NCBI RefSeq assembly: GCF_001646785.1
Contig: NZ_LRRH01000052.1
Coordinates: 46,442-110,441, forward strand
Origin: Rhodococcus phenolicus
GTDB taxonomy: Bacteria > Actinomycetota > Actinomycetes > Mycobacteriales > Mycobacteriaceae
Direction: 5' to 3'
DNA length: 64,000 nucleotides
The position numbers and the translations under genes are program-made. This document shows, in pieces, positions 61,751 through 64,000 of this stretch (positions within the stretch are counted from its first letter, which is position 1; each line of letters starts with the position of its first letter). The notes beneath the pieces were generated by a model. That model saw nothing but the letters and a program-made list of their open reading frames with translations. It was not told the DNA's origin and made no database searches.

Positions 61751-63067
61751 TCACAGCCCGCTGGAGAAGCGTTCGCGCAACGGCCGGTCGTCGGGAGTTC
61801 CCCGGTGGAGCCCGCGGTCGATCAGTCGCGGAACCACCTCGTCGATGAACTCGCGGACCGACGCCGGGCCGACGGGGAACATGAGGTTGAACCCGCCGAC
61901 GTTGCCGTCGGTGAACCACTGATCGAAGTCGTCGACGATGTCGTCGTAGGAGCCGACGAACTTGCGGTGCTGGGCTCCGCCCCGGCCGAGCGACTGTGCT
62001 GCGACATCGCGGACGGTTGCGCCGGGATGCGCCTCGATCCAGTCGTAGAGTCCGACGTAGTTCCCGAAGGTGCTTTTGACGGTCGACTCGACGTCGGCCG
62101 GTTTCGGCAGCAACCCGAACGGGAATCGGTCGTCGACGCTGTCGTACGGAACCTCCAACCCGAACTGTGCCAGCGCTTTCGGCGCGACACTCTCCCACGG
62201 GACGTAGTCGTCCAGGGCGCGCATCTTCTCCTCTGCCTCCCGGGCGGTACGCCCGATGTACGGTATGAGGCCGGGGACTGCCGGAACACTTCCGGCCGCA
62301 CGTCCGGCGTCCGCGAGCGCCTTGTCCAGGTCCTCCCGGTACGCCGCGGCACGCTCCCGGGAGGTTGCGGCCGTGAACACCATGTCCGCATGCCGGGCGG
62401 CGACCTTGATCCCCGGTCCCGACCCGCCTGCCTGGGCGACCAACGGTCGCCCCTGCCGGCTCGGCGCGACATTCAACGGTCCGAGGACACCGAAGGATTC
62501 GCCCCGGTGGTCGATCGGCGTGGCGTAGTAGCGCACGACACCGTCCGGATCGCGCCGCACCTCACGGTTCGCCCACAGCGCCGCGGTCACGTCGAGAAAC
62601 TCCATGGCTCGGCGGTATCTGGTCTCCCGGTCGGGGTGACTGTCGCGGCTGTAGTTCAACGCAAGTGCGTCGCCGACGGTGGTGACCGCGTTCAGCCCGG
62701 CACGGCCGTCGGACGCCTGGTCGAGCGACGCGATCAGGCGAGCGAGGGTGTACGGGTCGTAGAACGTCGTCGACGCTGTTGCTATGAGTCCGACGTTCGT
62801 GGTCTCACGGGCCATCGCGCTCAGCGCGGTGATCGGCTCGGCAGGCCCCCCGTCGAAGGCCGGGGAGTTCGGCATGCCGGGCACGTCGCCGAGGAAGACG
62901 GCGGTGAAGAGACCCTCGTCGCCGAGTCGGCCGTAGGCCATGAGCCGTTCGAACGGGTCGGTGAGCGCCGTGTCGGCGTGGTGCCGCTGTTCGTACGCGG
63001 GGGCTCCGAAATGGAGGTTGATGTCGTTGCCGACGAGGTTGAAATGGAGGTACCGCCGGTTCGCCAT
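61751..63067 (-). CDS. LLM-class flavin-dependent monooxygenase (NtaA/SnaA/DszA type)
   Basis: 438 residues from ATG 63067. Bacterial luciferase-like TIM barrel: LHFNLVGNDINLHFGAP at the start, RLASLDQAS-like LIASLDQASDGRAGLNAVTT, and VAQAGGSGPGIKVAARHADMVFTAA near residue 215, all hallmarks of the NtaA/SnaA/DszA group that use FMNH2 from a separate reductase. Substrates in this group include nitrilotriacetate, sulfones and long chain amides. No reductase is adjacent. It lies 76 bp upstream of the BVMO. Confidence 0.9.
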   Translation of the reverse strand: MANRRYLHFNLVGNDINLHFGAPAYEQRHHADTALTDPFERLMAYGRLGDEGLFTAVFLGDVPGMPNSPAFDGGPAEPITALSAMARETTNVGLIATASTTFYDPYTLARLIASLDQASDGRAGLNAVTTVGDALALNYSRDSHPDRETRYRRAMEFLDVTAALWANREVRRDPDGVVRYYATPIDHRGESFGVLGPLNVAPSRQGRPLVAQAGGSGPGIKVAARHADMVFTAATSRERAAAYREDLDKALADAGRAAGSVPAVPGLIPYIGRTAREAEEKMRALDDYVPWESVAPKALAQFGLEVPYDSVDDRFPFGLLPKPADVESTVKSTFGNYVGLYDWIEAHPGATVRDVAAQSLGRGGAQHRKFVGSYDDIVDDFDQWFTDGNVGGFNLMFPVGPASVREFIDEVVPRLIDRGLHRGTPDDRPLRERFSSGL

Positions 63068-63109
63068 GGGCCGTCCTTCCGATGGAAGTGGACACGAAAG
63101 TCCTTGCTA

Positions 63110-63121
63110 GATCATATGATC
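63110..63121. promoter_or_regulatory. Palindrome in front of the LLM gene
   Basis: GATCATATGATC is a perfect 12-bp palindrome 43 bp before the LLM start in the 87-bp gap. It may be an operator (GntR-like half sites) or an internal promoter element of the minus-strand run. Confidence 0.3.
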
Positions 63122-63154
63122 CGATCCAGACCGATTGCAGGCCGATTCGATCGA

Positions 63155-64000
63155 CTATTCGTTCTTCGCCTGCGCCACCACCGCGGTTTCGGGCATCGGG
63201 CGGTGATCGGCGACCGCCGCCCGCCCCGCTCTCATCCCCCATATCCCTGCGACCGCGAGAGTGGCACCGGCACCGCCGTAGACCATCCCGCTGGGGTTGG
63301 CCATGACATTGCCTGCGGCGTACAACCCCGCGATGACGGACCCGTCGACGTCGAGAACCCGTCCCTCGACGTCCGTGCGGGGCCCACCCTTCGTGCCCAG
63401 CGCAGAGCTCACGACCTCGACCGCGTAGAACGGTCCCGTACGGATCGGACCGAGTGTCGCGTGGGGGGAATCGGGATCGCTCATCCGCCCACCGGGGAAA
63501 CGATCGAACGCACTGCTTCCCCGAGAGAAGTCCGGGTCCACACCTCGCGCCGCGTACTCGTTGAAGCGTTCGACCGTATCCGTCACCGCGTCGACCGGCA
63601 GACCCAGAGCAGCGGCGAGCGCTGCCGGCGTGGGTGCGCTTTCGACCCAGTCGGGGACCGGAGCCCCGGGACTGCCGCCGAACACGCCGAACCGATCGAC
63701 CGTGGACTGGTCGAAGATCATGTACGCCGGGAGATTCGGGTAGTCGAGTTTCGACTCGTCGAGATGGTGGAAGGCGCCTCCGAACGCGTTGTAGTTCGCC
63801 GCCTCGTTGGCGAAGCGCCGGCCGTAGCGGTTGACCATGATCGACCCGGGGAGCGCACGTTCACGAGAGGACAGCAGCGCCGCCGGCACCCCGTCGCGCC
63901 GGGTACCCGGACACGGCACCATCGGCGACCACCACGCTTCGCGCATGTTGCCGAGGCGGGCACCGACCCGCATGGCCATCCGCAGGCCGTCGCCCGTGTT
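63155..64000 (-). CDS. FAD-binding dehydrogenase, fumarate reductase/3-ketosteroid dehydrogenase family, N-terminus outside window
   Basis: The frame is open through base 64000, giving about 281 C-terminal residues. SSRERALPGSIMVNRYGRRFANE and FDQSTVDRFG, then RFNEYAARGVDPDFSRG, FYAVEVVSSALGTKGGPRTD and GLYAAGNVMANPSGMVYGGAGATLAVAGIWG form the C-terminal part of FAD_binding_2 flavoproteins. KstD (ketosteroid delta-1-dehydrogenase) and related 3-oxosteroid enzymes share the GLYAAGN...YGGAG tail. The N-terminal FAD loop lies beyond the edge, so the subtype is open. First of three minus-strand catabolic genes here. Confidence 0.85.
   Translation of the reverse strand, partial: NTGDGLRMAMRVGARLGNMREAWWSPMVPCPGTRRDGVPAALLSSRERALPGSIMVNRYGRRFANEAANYNAFGGAFHHLDESKLDYPNLPAYMIFDQSTVDRFGVFGGSPGAPVPDWVESAPTPAALAAALGLPVDAVTDTVERFNEYAARGVDPDFSRGSSAFDRFPGGRMSDPDSPHATLGPIRTGPFYAVEVVSSALGTKGGPRTDVEGRVLDVDGSVIAGLYAAGNVMANPSGMVYGGAGATLAVAGIWGMRAGRAAVADHRPMPETAVVAQAKNE

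Overview
The window is high-GC actinobacterial DNA with frequent GTG starts and many 4-nt ATGA/GTGA gene overlaps. The gene content points to a mycolic-acid-containing actinomycete, most likely Rhodococcus: catABC with an IclR regulator, a pheR-pheA2-pheA1 two-component phenol hydroxylase, benABCDK with a LAL-type regulator, several Baeyer-Villiger monooxygenases and a secreted DUF4185 protein. The genus is an inference from gene content. The two ends cut genes: a TetR regulator at the left and a flavoprotein dehydrogenase at the right.

Layout. 1-5.7 kb holds a TetR/lipase pair, an esterase, a phosphodiesterase-type hydrolase and a GlcD-like FAD oxidase. 5.7-7.6 kb is a scar: inverted repeats, a possible degenerate LexA box and broken pieces of at least two genes facing each other. 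7.6-14.4 kb is the phenol/catechol block: catCBA (minus), catR, pheR and pheA2A1, taking phenol to catechol to cis,cis-muconate to muconolactone. A shrunken Baeyer-Villiger monooxygenase remnant follows. 15-21.9 kb is an Ugp-type glycerol-3-phosphate/glycerophosphodiester uptake and salvage block: GDPD, SBP, two permeases, a DeoR regulator, a HAD phosphatase and an ATPase. 22.2-32 kb is the benzoate block: benA, benB, benC, benD, benK, a 900-residue LuxR-type ATPase regulator and benE. BenD also delivers catechol, so the phenol and benzoate blocks converge on the same catABC.

32-44 kb is mixed: RsgA, a polysaccharide deacetylase, GpsA, a BVMO, an Aquifex-like aconitase, a nitroreductase, a small sigma factor, an AAA ATPase, the zinc chaperone AztD behind a Zur-like box, and a DUF4185 protein that may be an arabinan hydrolase. 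44.2-48.3 kb encodes OtsB, a GH65 phosphorylase and a beta-phosphoglucomutase-like HAD in tight order. These are the same parts that, to my knowledge, are fused in M. tuberculosis OtsB1 (Rv2006). 48.4-59.8 kb holds a GT87-like mannosyltransferase, AzlCD, an M50-like protein, a cyclase-family hydrolase, two coupled acyl-CoA dehydrogenases, a FUSC transporter with a divergent MarR, and small proteins. 59.8-64 kb is a minus-strand catabolic run: flavoprotein dehydrogenase, LLM flavin monooxygenase and BVMO.

The most unusual items are these. BenC carries a complete FCD (GntR-type effector-binding) domain fused to the dioxygenase reductase, without any DNA-binding domain. A ~52-bp palindromic element occurs twice, 20 kb apart in opposite orientation. 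A nested three-level stem-loop sits in the scar region. A strong intrinsic terminator lies inside the ben cluster between benD and benK. The aconitase lacks one canonical cluster cysteine.
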